Positions 54,093-61,863 of a stretch of DNA of 64,000 nucleotides are shown piece by piece. The stretch spans positions 4,526,001-4,590,000 of the forward strand of contig NZ_CP109485.1 in the NCBI RefSeq assembly GCF_035918235.1, given 5' to 3'. The stretch comes from Streptomyces sp. NBC_01445. GTDB lineage: Bacteria > Actinomycetota > Actinomycetes > Streptomycetales > Streptomycetaceae. Made by a program: the position numbers and the translations under genes. The notes beneath the pieces were generated by a model. It saw only the letters and a list, made by a program, of their open reading frames with translations. It was not told the origin of the DNA and did not search any database. Within the stretch, counting starts at the first letter, position 1. The number at the start of each line of letters is the position of its first letter.

Positions 54093-55289
54093 ATGACGCA
54101 GAGCCCCGCCTCCCCGCTGCCAGCCCCCAACGAGCGCCGCAAGCTCCGCGAGTCGAAGTCCCTGACTCAGGCTCAGGTCGCCGCGCAAGTGGGCGTCACC
54201 CGGGAAACGTTCCGCTCCTGGGAATCCGGCCGGACCACCCCGAGGGGCCGCCAGGGGGAGGCGTACGCGACGTTCCTGGCGGACATCGAGGCGGAGAGAC
54301 AAGCGCCGGCCGCCAAGGCAACAGTCACCGCCAAGGCAGCAGCCACCGCCACGACAGCCCCCGCCCGGACCAGACGCTCCGTCGGACGCCGGGACTCCGC
54401 CCCGCTCGACCGGGGCCAGGAGCGCGGCGGACGGTGGGGGCGACCCGCGGCCACAGCGGAAGCGGGCGGGAGCCCGAGCCCGACGGAGTCCCCGAAGGGC
54501 GCCACCGAGGCCTTCGACCGGCTCTACACCCACGCGGCCCCGGGTCTGGTCCGCCAGACCTACCTCCTCACCGGCCGCCGCACCCTCGCCAGGGAGTCCG
54601 TGGAGCGCGCCTTCCAGTTCGCCTGGCAGCGCTGGCCCGAGGTCGCCGTGGACCGCGACCCCGTCGGCTGGGTCAGGGCCGCCGCGTACGAGTACGCCAT
54701 GTCGCCCTGGCACCGGCTCCGCCCGAGCCACCGGCACCCCGAGGCGCCGCCCGCCGACGCCGCCCACCGCGCGCTGCTCGACGTACTCCTGAGCCTGCCG
54801 TCCTCGTACCGCCGCACCCTGCTGCTCTACGACGGGGTCGGGCTCGATCTGCCCGAGACCGCCGCCGAGACGGAGGCCACCACGCCCGCTGCGGCGAAGC
54901 GGCTGCTCCACGCGCGGGAGGCCGTGGCCGAGCAGCTGCCCGCCCTCGCCGTACCCGACCAGCTCCACCGGCGCCTGACCGAACTCGCGGGCGCCGAGAA
55001 GCTCCAGGCGCCCAAGTCGACCCTGGTCCGCACGGAGGGCGAGCGCCGGACCCGCTTCTGGACCCGCTCGGCCATTGCCTTCACCGTCCTGATCGTCGGC
55101 GCGACGGCCCTCACGCTGCGCACCGCGCCGACCCGTTACGAACCGATCCCCGCCCCCGGCTCCATGATCACCGGAGTACCGCCGCGGACGGGGCCGGGAC
55201 CGCTCACGCAGGCGGACAAGAAGCTGCGCGACAAGCTGCACAAGTCGACGCAGAGCAGCCCTCACCGCCTCGCCCCCGCGGCCGACTGA
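54093..55289 (+). CDS. XRE HTH + ECF-sigma-like + membrane-anchor fusion regulator
   Basis: This is a 398-residue protein with three parts. Residues about 12-68 are an XRE helix-turn-helix (RRKLRESKSLTQAQVAAQVGVTRETFRSWESG). Residues about 138-280 resemble sigma-70 regions 2 and 4 (FDRLYTHAAPGLVRQTYLLTGRR ... FQFAWQRWPEVAVDRDPVGWVRAAAYEYAM ... LLSLPSSYRRTLLLYDGVGLDLPETAAETEATTPAAAKRLLHAREAV). A C-terminal membrane helix (SAIAFTVLIVGATALTL) with a short outer tail follows. The sigma-like part lacks the acidic DDVVQ-type region 2.1 and may not bind core polymerase. It starts at ATG 54093 with GTGGAG upstream. The divergent region to perM has two TTATTC(G/A)(T/C)G repeats (54009, 54062) that could be its own site. 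Confidence 0.8.
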   Translation: MTQSPASPLPAPNERRKLRESKSLTQAQVAAQVGVTRETFRSWESGRTTPRGRQGEAYATFLADIEAERQAPAAKATVTAKAAATATTAPARTRRSVGRRDSAPLDRGQERGGRWGRPAATAEAGGSPSPTESPKGATEAFDRLYTHAAPGLVRQTYLLTGRRTLARESVERAFQFAWQRWPEVAVDRDPVGWVRAAAYEYAMSPWHRLRPSHRHPEAPPADAAHRALLDVLLSLPSSYRRTLLLYDGVGLDLPETAAETEATTPAAAKRLLHAREAVAEQLPALAVPDQLHRRLTELAGAEKLQAPKSTLVRTEGERRTRFWTRSAIAFTVLIVGATALTLRTAPTRYEPIPAPGSMITGVPPRTGPGPLTQADKKLRDKLHKSTQSSPHRLAPAAD

Positions 55290-55335
55290 GCCCCGACGGG
55301 CTTCCCGTACCGGGTTCCCGTGCAGACGCGACGAC

Positions 55336-55371
55336 AGTGGGCCCGCACCCCCGAAAGGGTGCGGGCCCACT
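55336..55371. terminator. Bidirectional terminator between the XRE-sigma gene and sucD
   Basis: AGTGGGCCCGCACCC (55336-55350) pairs perfectly with 55357-55371 around CCGAAA. It sits between convergent genes. Confidence 0.92.
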
Positions 55372-55392
55372 GATGTCAGGCAGGTGGCGGAA

Positions 55393-56274
55393 CTACGAGA
55401 GCAGCTCGCGCGCCAGCTTGGCCGTCTCGGTCGGCGTCTTGCCGACCTTCACGCCGGCGGCCTCGAGGGCCTCCTTCTTGGCCTGTGCGGTGCCAGAAGA
55501 GCCGGACACGATCGCGCCCGCGTGACCCATCGTCTTGCCCTCGGGGGCGGTGAAGCCCGCGACGTAGCCGACGACCGGCTTGGTGACGTGCTTGGCGATG
55601 TAGTCCGCCGCACGCTCCTCGGCGTCGCCGCCGATCTCGCCGATCATGACGATCAGGTCGGTGTCGGGGTCGGCCTCGAACGCCTCGAGGGCGTCGATGT
55701 GCGTCGTACCGATGACCGGGTCGCCACCGATGCCGACGGCGGACGAGAAGCCGAGGTCACGGAGCTCGTACATCATCTGGTACGTCAGCGTGCCGGACTT
55801 CGAGACCAGGCCGATGCGGCCCGGCTTCGTGATGTCGCCCGGGATGATGCCGGCGTTCGACTGGCCCGGGGTGATGAGACCGGGGCAGTTCGGGCCGATG
55901 ATGCGGGTCTTGTTGCCCTTCGACTTCGCGTACGCCCAGAAGGCGGCGGAGTCGTGGACGGCGATGCCCTCGGTGATCACGACAGCGAGGGGGATCTCGC
56001 CGTCGATCGCCTCGACGACGGCGGCCTTGGAGAAGGCCGGCGGCACGAAGAGGACGGAGACGTTGGCGCCCGTCTTCTCCATGGCCTCCTTGACCGTGCC
56101 GAAGACCGGGACCTCGGTGCCGTCGAAGTCGACGGAGGTGCCGGCCTTGCGCGGGTTCACGCCGCCGACGATGTTCGTGCCGTCACCGAGCATGAGCTTG
56201 GTGTGCTTCATGCCCGTGGCACCGGTCATGCCCTGGACGATGACCTTGCTGTCCTTGGTGAGGAAGATAGCCAT
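55393..56274 (-). CDS. sucD: Succinyl-CoA synthetase (ADP-forming), alpha subunit
   Basis: This 293-residue subunit has a CoA-binding Rossmann domain ([19 protein letters not shown]), [22 protein letters not shown] and the phospho-histidine loop [14 protein letters not shown]. It forms succinyl-CoA/succinate with the beta subunit in the TCA cycle. It follows sucC by 21 bp in one operon. Confidence 0.96.
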   Translation of the reverse strand: MAIFLTKDSKVIVQGMTGATGMKHTKLMLGDGTNIVGGVNPRKAGTSVDFDGTEVPVFGTVKEAMEKTGANVSVLFVPPAFSKAAVVEAIDGEIPLAVVITEGIAVHDSAAFWAYAKSKGNKTRIIGPNCPGLITPGQSNAGIIPGDITKPGRIGLVSKSGTLTYQMMYELRDLGFSSAVGIGGDPVIGTTHIDALEAFEADPDTDLIVMIGEIGGDAEERAADYIAKHVTKPVVGYVAGFTAPEGKTMGHAGAIVSGSSGTAQAKKEALEAAGVKVGKTPTETAKLARELLS

Positions 56275-56295
56275 GGTGGTCTGAGTCCCTCTTCC

Positions 56296-57477
56296 TTACT
56301 TCGCAGCCGCGGCGAGCTCGGCGGCCTTGTCGGCCGCGCCATCCATGGTGTCCACACGCTGGACGAGCGGGTGGTTGGCGTCGCTGAGGATCTTGCGACC
56401 CAGCTCCGCGTTGTTGCCGTCGAGTCGCACGACCAGCGGCTTGGTGACCTCTTCGCCCTTGTCGGCGAGGAGCGCCAGGGCCTGCACGATGCCGTTGGCG
56501 ACCTCGTCACAGGCGGTGATGCCGCCGAAGACGTTGACGAACACGGACTTGACGTCCGGGTCGCCGAGGATGATCTCCAGGCCGTTCGCCATCACCTGGG
56601 CGGACGCGCCGCCACCGATGTCGAGGAAGTTGGCCGGCTTCACGTTGCCGTGGTTCTCACCGGCGTACGCGACGACGTCCAGGGTCGACATGACCAGACC
56701 GGCACCGTTACCGATGATGCCGACCTCGCCGTCGAGCTTGACGTAGTTGAGGTTCTTGGCCTTGGCAGCAGCCTCGAGCGGGTTGGCTGCGTCCTTGTCC
56801 TCGAGCGCCTCGTGCTCGGGCTGGCGGAAGTCGGCGTTCTCGTCGAGGGAGACCTTGCCGTCAAGGGCGATGACCTTGCCGGAGGCGACCTTGGCGAGCG
56901 GGTTCACCTCGACGAGGAGGGCGTCCTCCTTGATGAAGGTGTCCCACAGGGTGACGAGGATGTCGGCGACCTGGTCGGCGACCTCGGCCGGGAACTTCGC
57001 CTGGGCGACGATCTCCTGGGCCTTCTCCTTGGAGACGCCCTCGTTGGCGTCGACCGGCACCTTCGCGAGGGCGTCGGGGTTCTCCTCCGCGACGACCTCG
57101 ATCTCCACGCCGCCCTGGACGGACGCCATGGCGAGGAAGGTGCGGTTGGTGCGGTCGAGGAGGTACGAGACGTAGTACTCCTCGAGGATCTCCGGAGCGG
57201 TCTCGGCGATCATCACCTTGTGGACCGTGTGGCCCTTGATGTCCATCCCGAGGATGTCCGTCGCGCGGGCGACGGCCTCGTCCGGGGTGGCGGCGAGCTT
57301 GACGCCGCCTGCCTTGCCACGGCCGCCGACCTTCACCTGCGCCTTGACGACCGACTTGCCGCCCAGTCGCTCGGTGGCCTCGCGCGCCGCCTCAGGCGTG
57401 TCGATGACTTCACCGGCCAGCACCGGTACACCGTGCTTGGCGAAGAGGTCCCTCGCCTGGTACTCGAACAGGTCCAC
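56296..57477 (-). CDS. sucC: Succinyl-CoA synthetase, beta subunit
   Basis: This 393-residue ATP-grasp subunit begins [19 protein letters not shown], with [35 protein letters not shown] and [18 protein letters not shown]. The GTG at 57477 is the family start; the frame runs on to 57561 without a good site. It is the first gene of sucC-sucD. Confidence 0.96.
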   Translation of the reverse strand: MDLFEYQARDLFAKHGVPVLAGEVIDTPEAAREATERLGGKSVVKAQVKVGGRGKAGGVKLAATPDEAVARATDILGMDIKGHTVHKVMIAETAPEILEEYYVSYLLDRTNRTFLAMASVQGGVEIEVVAEENPDALAKVPVDANEGVSKEKAQEIVAQAKFPAEVADQVADILVTLWDTFIKEDALLVEVNPLAKVASGKVIALDGKVSLDENADFRQPEHEALEDKDAANPLEAAAKAKNLNYVKLDGEVGIIGNGAGLVMSTLDVVAYAGENHGNVKPANFLDIGGGASAQVMANGLEIILGDPDVKSVFVNVFGGITACDEVANGIVQALALLADKGEEVTKPLVVRLDGNNAELGRKILSDANHPLVQRVDTMDGAADKAAELAAAAK

Positions 57478-58000
57478 GCGCGTCCGTCCCTTTTCCGTGA
57501 TCTCGCTGCGATCTCGCTGCTTTGTGGTCAGCTGTCTGCGTGGGCGTGCCGCGAAGGGCAACGTGACTGCGCTGTCACAAGGGAGGCGTAGGACGGAGTC
57601 CGGTACGCGGCATGTCCGTCTCGCAGGTTATCGCCGCTCGCCCGGGGTCCCTAAATCGCAGATCACACCTGAGCGGTGATAACAGTCACAGAGCAGGGCC
57701 CCACCGGCCTGGGGTGCGCCCGGTGGGGCCCCTGAGAGCCCCTGAAAGACCCGGTGGGAGGACCTGGAGAGCCCTGCCGCCGGGCTGGGAAGGGCCCGGG
57801 CGGGTGATCCTCACCCCAATGAGGACCACCCGCCGCCATCTGCCGGGCCGGGCCCGGCTTGTCACTCCGGTCCCCGGCTGCCCGCAGACGACGTATTCAG
57901 TCCGCTTCGGTCCGCCGACGCGTTCCGCGGTTGCGCCGGACGGACTACAGACCGGACGGGCTACAGATACGGACTTCGGACGGAGAGCCTCTGCGACGCC
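57478..58000. promoter_or_regulatory. Promoter region of sucCD with inverted repeats, and terminator of the upstream gene
   Basis: No gene is seen. GTGAC-N6-GTCAC with a GCGC core (57563-57578) lies ~85 bp before sucC and ATCAC-N9-GTGAT (around 57662-57680) lies further up; both are operator-like. GGGCCCCACCGG/CCGGTGGGGCCC (57696-57707, 57720-57731) is a 12-bp hairpin that probably ends transcription from the gene at 58001. The 57870-57990 stretch has CGGACGGGCTACAGA-type short duplications. Confidence 0.6.
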
Positions 58001-59386
58001 TCAGATACCGATGCCGTTGGCGGCGGCGTCCGTGGCGTTCGTCAGGTAGCTCGGGGCGACCGAGGCGGCCACGCCCTGGACGCCCTGGACCGCGTTCCCG
58101 GCGAGCGGCTGCGCGTCGGCGCCGACCGTGCCGGTCAGGTTCTGCGCGAACGGCGAGACCTCACCGACGACCCCGCCCGCGAACGGCGTCACGTCGCCGA
58201 CCACACCGCCGGCGAACGGCATCACGTCGCCCACGACGCCCTGCGCCAGGTAGTCCGCGCTGCCGCCGACGCCCTGCACGACCGGCTGCACCTGGTCGTA
58301 CACGGCCTGCACGAGGGGCTGGACCGCGCCGACGACCCCGCCCGCGAACGGCTGCACGTCGTCCGCGACGACCGACTGCGCGAAGGGCTGGACCTGGCCC
58401 ACGACCCCGTCCGCGAACGGCGTGACGTGGCTGACGACGCCACCGGCGAACGGCGTCACGTCGCCGACCGCACCGCCCGCGAGCGTGCCGACGTCACCGA
58501 CCGCCTGGCCGGCGACCGGGACCACGCCGTGCACGGCGGTCGCGGCGATGGGGGGAAGCACCGCGGCGGAGGTCTCGTCGACGACGGGACCGGCGGCCGT
58601 GGTCACTCCGCCGACGGTGCCGGAGGCGGTGGCCGGGACGTTCTGGGCGTAGCCCGGGACCTGCGCCGCGGTTCCGTACGCCTGGGCGGCGATGCCCTGG
58701 ACCTGGGTGGTGGCGCCCTGGACGTGGCCCTGCGCGCCGGTCACCGTGCGGTCGACGTCGGGGGCGAACGCGGACAGGGGGCCGAACAGGTAGTCGATCT
58801 CCTGCGTGGCGCCGTCCTGTACGGCTCCGGCCCGGGCGCCGGCGTTCTGCGCGACGGCGTCGGCCGACACGTTCGGGACCCCGGCGGTGCGGGCGTGTGC
58901 GGCGCGGGCCGCGGCGGTGCGGGCGGTGTCGGCGACGCCGGTGACGCCCTCGACGTAGGTCCGGGCCTGCTGCTTGGCGTGCGCGGCGGCGGCCTCGACC
59001 CGGGCGTCGGTGTGGCGGACCGCGCCCTGGGCCCCGGCGACGGCGGGACCGGCCTGGGGCGCGGCCTTCGCGGCGGTGCCGGAGACGGTTCCGGAGACGT
59101 TGGAGACCGCGCCGGACGCGGTCGTCCGGGTCTGGCCGGTCACGCCCGCCACGGTGTCCTGGACCTTGCCGGTGACCGAGCCGACGGTGCCATGGGTGAC
59201 GTCGTCGACGGCGCCCTGGACGTGGGAGACCGTGCCCTGGACGTCGGCGACCACGTCACCGGCCAGGTCCGGGACCGCCACGGAGTGGGCGGGCATTTCG
59301 TCGGCGCTGGCGGCGGCGGAGCCGAGCGCCCACGCACCGGAGACGCCGGCGGCTATCACGATGGAACGGCGGATGTTCTTGTTCAT
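58001..59386 (-). CDS. Secreted repetitive Val/Gly/Ala-rich protein, function unknown
   Basis: This 461-residue protein has a signal peptide (RRSIVIAAGVSGAWALGSAAASA) and no membrane anchor. Residues 40-110 hold VQGTVSHVQGAVDDVTHGTVGSV-like turns, and 120-190 are Ala-rich helix. Residues ~275-440 are about ten copies of a 10-11-residue unit like TPFAGGVVGDV (DVTPFAGGVVSHVTPFADGVVGQVQPFAQSVV and so on). The alternating hydrophobic pattern suggests amphipathic or beta-solenoid structure. I do not recognise the family. The neighbour upstream (59534) shares a VRGTVQGAV-type stretch, which suggests a related role at the cell surface. Confidence 0.8.
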   Translation of the reverse strand: MNKNIRRSIVIAAGVSGAWALGSAAASADEMPAHSVAVPDLAGDVVADVQGTVSHVQGAVDDVTHGTVGSVTGKVQDTVAGVTGQTRTTASGAVSNVSGTVSGTAAKAAPQAGPAVAGAQGAVRHTDARVEAAAAHAKQQARTYVEGVTGVADTARTAAARAAHARTAGVPNVSADAVAQNAGARAGAVQDGATQEIDYLFGPLSAFAPDVDRTVTGAQGHVQGATTQVQGIAAQAYGTAAQVPGYAQNVPATASGTVGGVTTAAGPVVDETSAAVLPPIAATAVHGVVPVAGQAVGDVGTLAGGAVGDVTPFAGGVVSHVTPFADGVVGQVQPFAQSVVADDVQPFAGGVVGAVQPLVQAVYDQVQPVVQGVGGSADYLAQGVVGDVMPFAGGVVGDVTPFAGGVVGEVSPFAQNLTGTVGADAQPLAGNAVQGVQGVAASVAPSYLTNATDAAANGIGI

Positions 59387-59533
59387 GCTTGCGTCAGATC
59401 CTTCGAATTCTCATGTCCGGTCCCGCGCTGGAGGTCCAGCGGTGGGCCGGCGGCGTCCGGCCGGAGTGGTCCGGCCGGCGGGCAGACCTGTGCCGCCCCC
59501 GCGCGGCAGGTCACGTGCGGGGAACGGGCTGCC

Positions 59534-60508
59534 CTAGCCGGGGAATTCGGGGATGTCTCGGTGCCTGTCGCGGGTGGGGGCGGCGTGGGAGGACCCCGTC
59601 GCTCCGGGCAGCAGCCGGGCCGTCGCGCCGCTGCCGAACGCTGCCGCGGCGAGATCGGAGTGCCGCGTCGTGCTGCCGTCCCCCGCCGACTGACCGACCG
59701 CGCTGCCACTCGGGAACGCGGGTGCGGGGGCGGGAGTCGGGCTGCCGGCCGCCTTTGTGGCCGGGGTTCGCGCGGGTACGGCGTTGTCGCCTGCCGAGGC
59801 GAACACGTCGCCCACGGGCACGGCTGCTTCTCGCTTGCGGGGCCTTGCGCGGTCACTGTGCCCGGCGGCCGCATGGGCTCCGGCGCTCGGAGCCGGTGCC
59901 GTGTGGGCGCCGTTCCCGGGCTGACCGGGGACACCGGGGGCGCCGATCTGCCCCGGAATGCCGGGCAGTCCCGGCATCGAGGGCGGACCCGGCAGGAACT
60001 GCGGCGGAGCCTCGGCGGCGAGCCCGCCGAGGAGCCCTCCGGCGAACTCCCCCACTTCCCGGACCTCTTCCCGCACCGCTCCCTGGACCGTTCCCCGCAC
60101 GTCGCGCACTCCTCGTACGACGGGTGCGGCGACCTGAGTGCGGACCGGCTCGGTCACATGGGTCCGGACGGGCTCGACCACGCGATTCCGGGCGGGCTCC
60201 ACGGCTTGCTCCCGCACGGCCCCGACTGCTCGGGAACCGCTGGCGGGAGACGTGCGGTGCGCCGCCTGCGCGGGGACGGGTGCGTGAACCGGCGTCCGAG
60301 CGGTTGCGTGAACCGCCTGCTCGCCCGCGGACCCCGTCGGCGGCAGAACTCCCTCCGCCGCATGCGCCCTTCCTCCGCACAGCAGGCCGAACACGATCAG
60401 GCCCCCCGCAAGGAACATCACCCGGAGCGCCACGTTCAGCGCACGCCGCCCGGCCGCTGCGCGCACGACGCGCAGAGCGGCAACAGGCAGAGCGACCGGG
60501 GAAGTCAA
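59534..60508 (-). CDS. Secreted low-complexity Pro/Ala/Val-rich protein, function unknown
   Basis: This 324-residue protein has an N-terminal signal (ALNVALRVMFLAGGLIVFGLLCGGRAHAAEG), a Val/Arg-rich middle with repeated EPVRTHVTEPVRTQVAAPVVRGV and RGTVQGAVREEVREVGEF, then Gly/Pro repeats (PGPPSMPGLPGIPGQIGAPGVPGQPG) of a collagen-like character. TTG 60508 is chosen because GGGAGGG lies nine bases upstream; ATG 60613 would add an Arg/Pro-rich lead. It is 147 bp upstream of the repetitive gene at 58001, same strand. Confidence 0.65.
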   Translation of the reverse strand: MTSPVALPVAALRVVRAAAGRRALNVALRVMFLAGGLIVFGLLCGGRAHAAEGVLPPTGSAGEQAVHATARTPVHAPVPAQAAHRTSPASGSRAVGAVREQAVEPARNRVVEPVRTHVTEPVRTQVAAPVVRGVRDVRGTVQGAVREEVREVGEFAGGLLGGLAAEAPPQFLPGPPSMPGLPGIPGQIGAPGVPGQPGNGAHTAPAPSAGAHAAAGHSDRARPRKREAAVPVGDVFASAGDNAVPARTPATKAAGSPTPAPAPAFPSGSAVGQSAGDGSTTRHSDLAAAAFGSGATARLLPGATGSSHAAPTRDRHRDIPEFPG

Positions 60509-60663
60509 GGCGGGGAACCCTCCCGTACGAGGGGCGCGGGGACGCGGGACGCGTGGGCGCGGGGATGAGAAGAGCCGCGCCGATCCTTGCACGGGACGCC
60601 CGAGGTTGCGCAAGCCCCCTGTTACCGATGGGTAGTCATGTCCGGATTTACGGCGTCCCGCAC

Positions 60664-61863
60664 CTACGACGCCCTGTTCGCCGGGTTCCCCGAGTCCGGT
60701 ATCGGCAGCGGCCGCTTCTCGATCGCCGCCGCCATCACCTCCGGGAAAAGATCCGGCGTGCAGGCGAACGCCGGTGCTCCCAAGGCCGCGAGCGCCGCCG
60801 CGTGCTCCCTGTCGTACGCGGGTGCCCCTTCGTCGGACAGCGCGAGCAACGTGACGAACTGCACTCCTGACGACTTCATCGCGGCGACCCGCTTCAGCAT
60901 CTCGTTCCGGATTCCCCCTTCGTAGAGGTCGCTGATGAGGACGACGACGGTCTCCGCGGGGCGCGTGATCTGTGACTGGCAGTACGCGAGCGCTCTGTTG
61001 ATGTCGGTGCCGCCGCCGAGCTGCGTGCCGAACAGGACGTCGACCGGGTCGTCGAGCTGGTCGGTGAGGTCGACGACGGCCGTGTCGAACACGACGAGTC
61101 TGGTGTTGATGGACCGCATCGAGGCCAGCACAGCGCCGAACACGGAGGCGTAGACGACCGAGGCAGCCATCGAACCCGACTGGTCGATGCAGAGGATGAC
61201 CTCCTTCTTCACCGACTGGGACGCGCGGCCGTATCCGATGAGCCGCTCGGGGACGACGGTGCGGTACTCCGGCAGGTAGTTCTTGAGGTTGGCCGCGATC
61301 GTGCGGTTCCAGTCGATGTCGTGGTGACGGGGCCTGTTGATACGGGCGCTGCGGTCGAGCGCGCCGGTGAGCGTCGCGCGGGTCCGCGTGACGAGGCGCT
61401 TCTCCAGGTCCTCGACGACCTTCCGCACGACGGCGCGAGCCGTCTCCTTCGTCGTCTCCGGCATCGCCTTGTTGAGGGAGAGCAGCGTGCCGACGAGGTG
61501 CACGTCGGCGTCGACCGCTTCCAGCATCTCCGGTTCGAGCAGGAGCGCGGACAGGCCCAGGCGGTCGATGGCGTCTCGCTGCATGACCTGGACGACGGAC
61601 GAAGGGAAGTACGTCCGGATGTCGCCGAGCCAGCGCGCCACGGACGGCGCGGACGCCCCGAGGCCGGCCGAGCGGTGACGCCCCCGCTCGGCCTTGTCAC
61701 CTCCCCCGTAGAGCGCGGTCAGGGCGCCGTCCATCGCCGCGTCCTGGCCGCCGAGCGCGCATCCGGTGCCGTCCGCCTCGTCCCCGCCGAGCACGAGCCG
61801 CCAGCGCCGCATCCGCTCGCCCCGGGCTCCCCCGCTGAGCTCGTCCACCTGGTCGACCGCCAT
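60664..61863 (-). CDS. VWA domain protein (MoxR/DUF5682-associated type)
   Basis: This 399-residue protein has a helical N-terminal half (PEMLEAVDADVHLVGTLLSLNKAMPE, then TRATLTGALDRS and HHDIDWNRTIAANLKNYLPEY) and a von Willebrand A domain (about 220-390). The domain carries an intact metal site: CIDQSGSMAAS (DxSxS), TD in GGGTDINRAL and VLISDLYEGG. Proteins of this type pair with MoxR-like AAA ATPases as chaperone-like adaptors. The ATG overlaps the DUF5682 stop by one base (TGATG). Confidence 0.9.
   Translation of the reverse strand: MAVDQVDELSGGARGERMRRWRLVLGGDEADGTGCALGGQDAAMDGALTALYGGGDKAERGRHRSAGLGASAPSVARWLGDIRTYFPSSVVQVMQRDAIDRLGLSALLLEPEMLEAVDADVHLVGTLLSLNKAMPETTKETARAVVRKVVEDLEKRLVTRTRATLTGALDRSARINRPRHHDIDWNRTIAANLKNYLPEYRTVVPERLIGYGRASQSVKKEVILCIDQSGSMAASVVYASVFGAVLASMRSINTRLVVFDTAVVDLTDQLDDPVDVLFGTQLGGGTDINRALAYCQSQITRPAETVVVLISDLYEGGIRNEMLKRVAAMKSSGVQFVTLLALSDEGAPAYDREHAAALAALGAPAFACTPDLFPEVMAAAIEKRPLPIPDSGNPANRAS

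Noticed and set aside
57562..57579. CRP or Rex binding site upstream of sucC
   Set aside because: The GTGA/TCAC half-sites are eight bases apart, where CRP and Rex need six, so the site does not fit either consensus.
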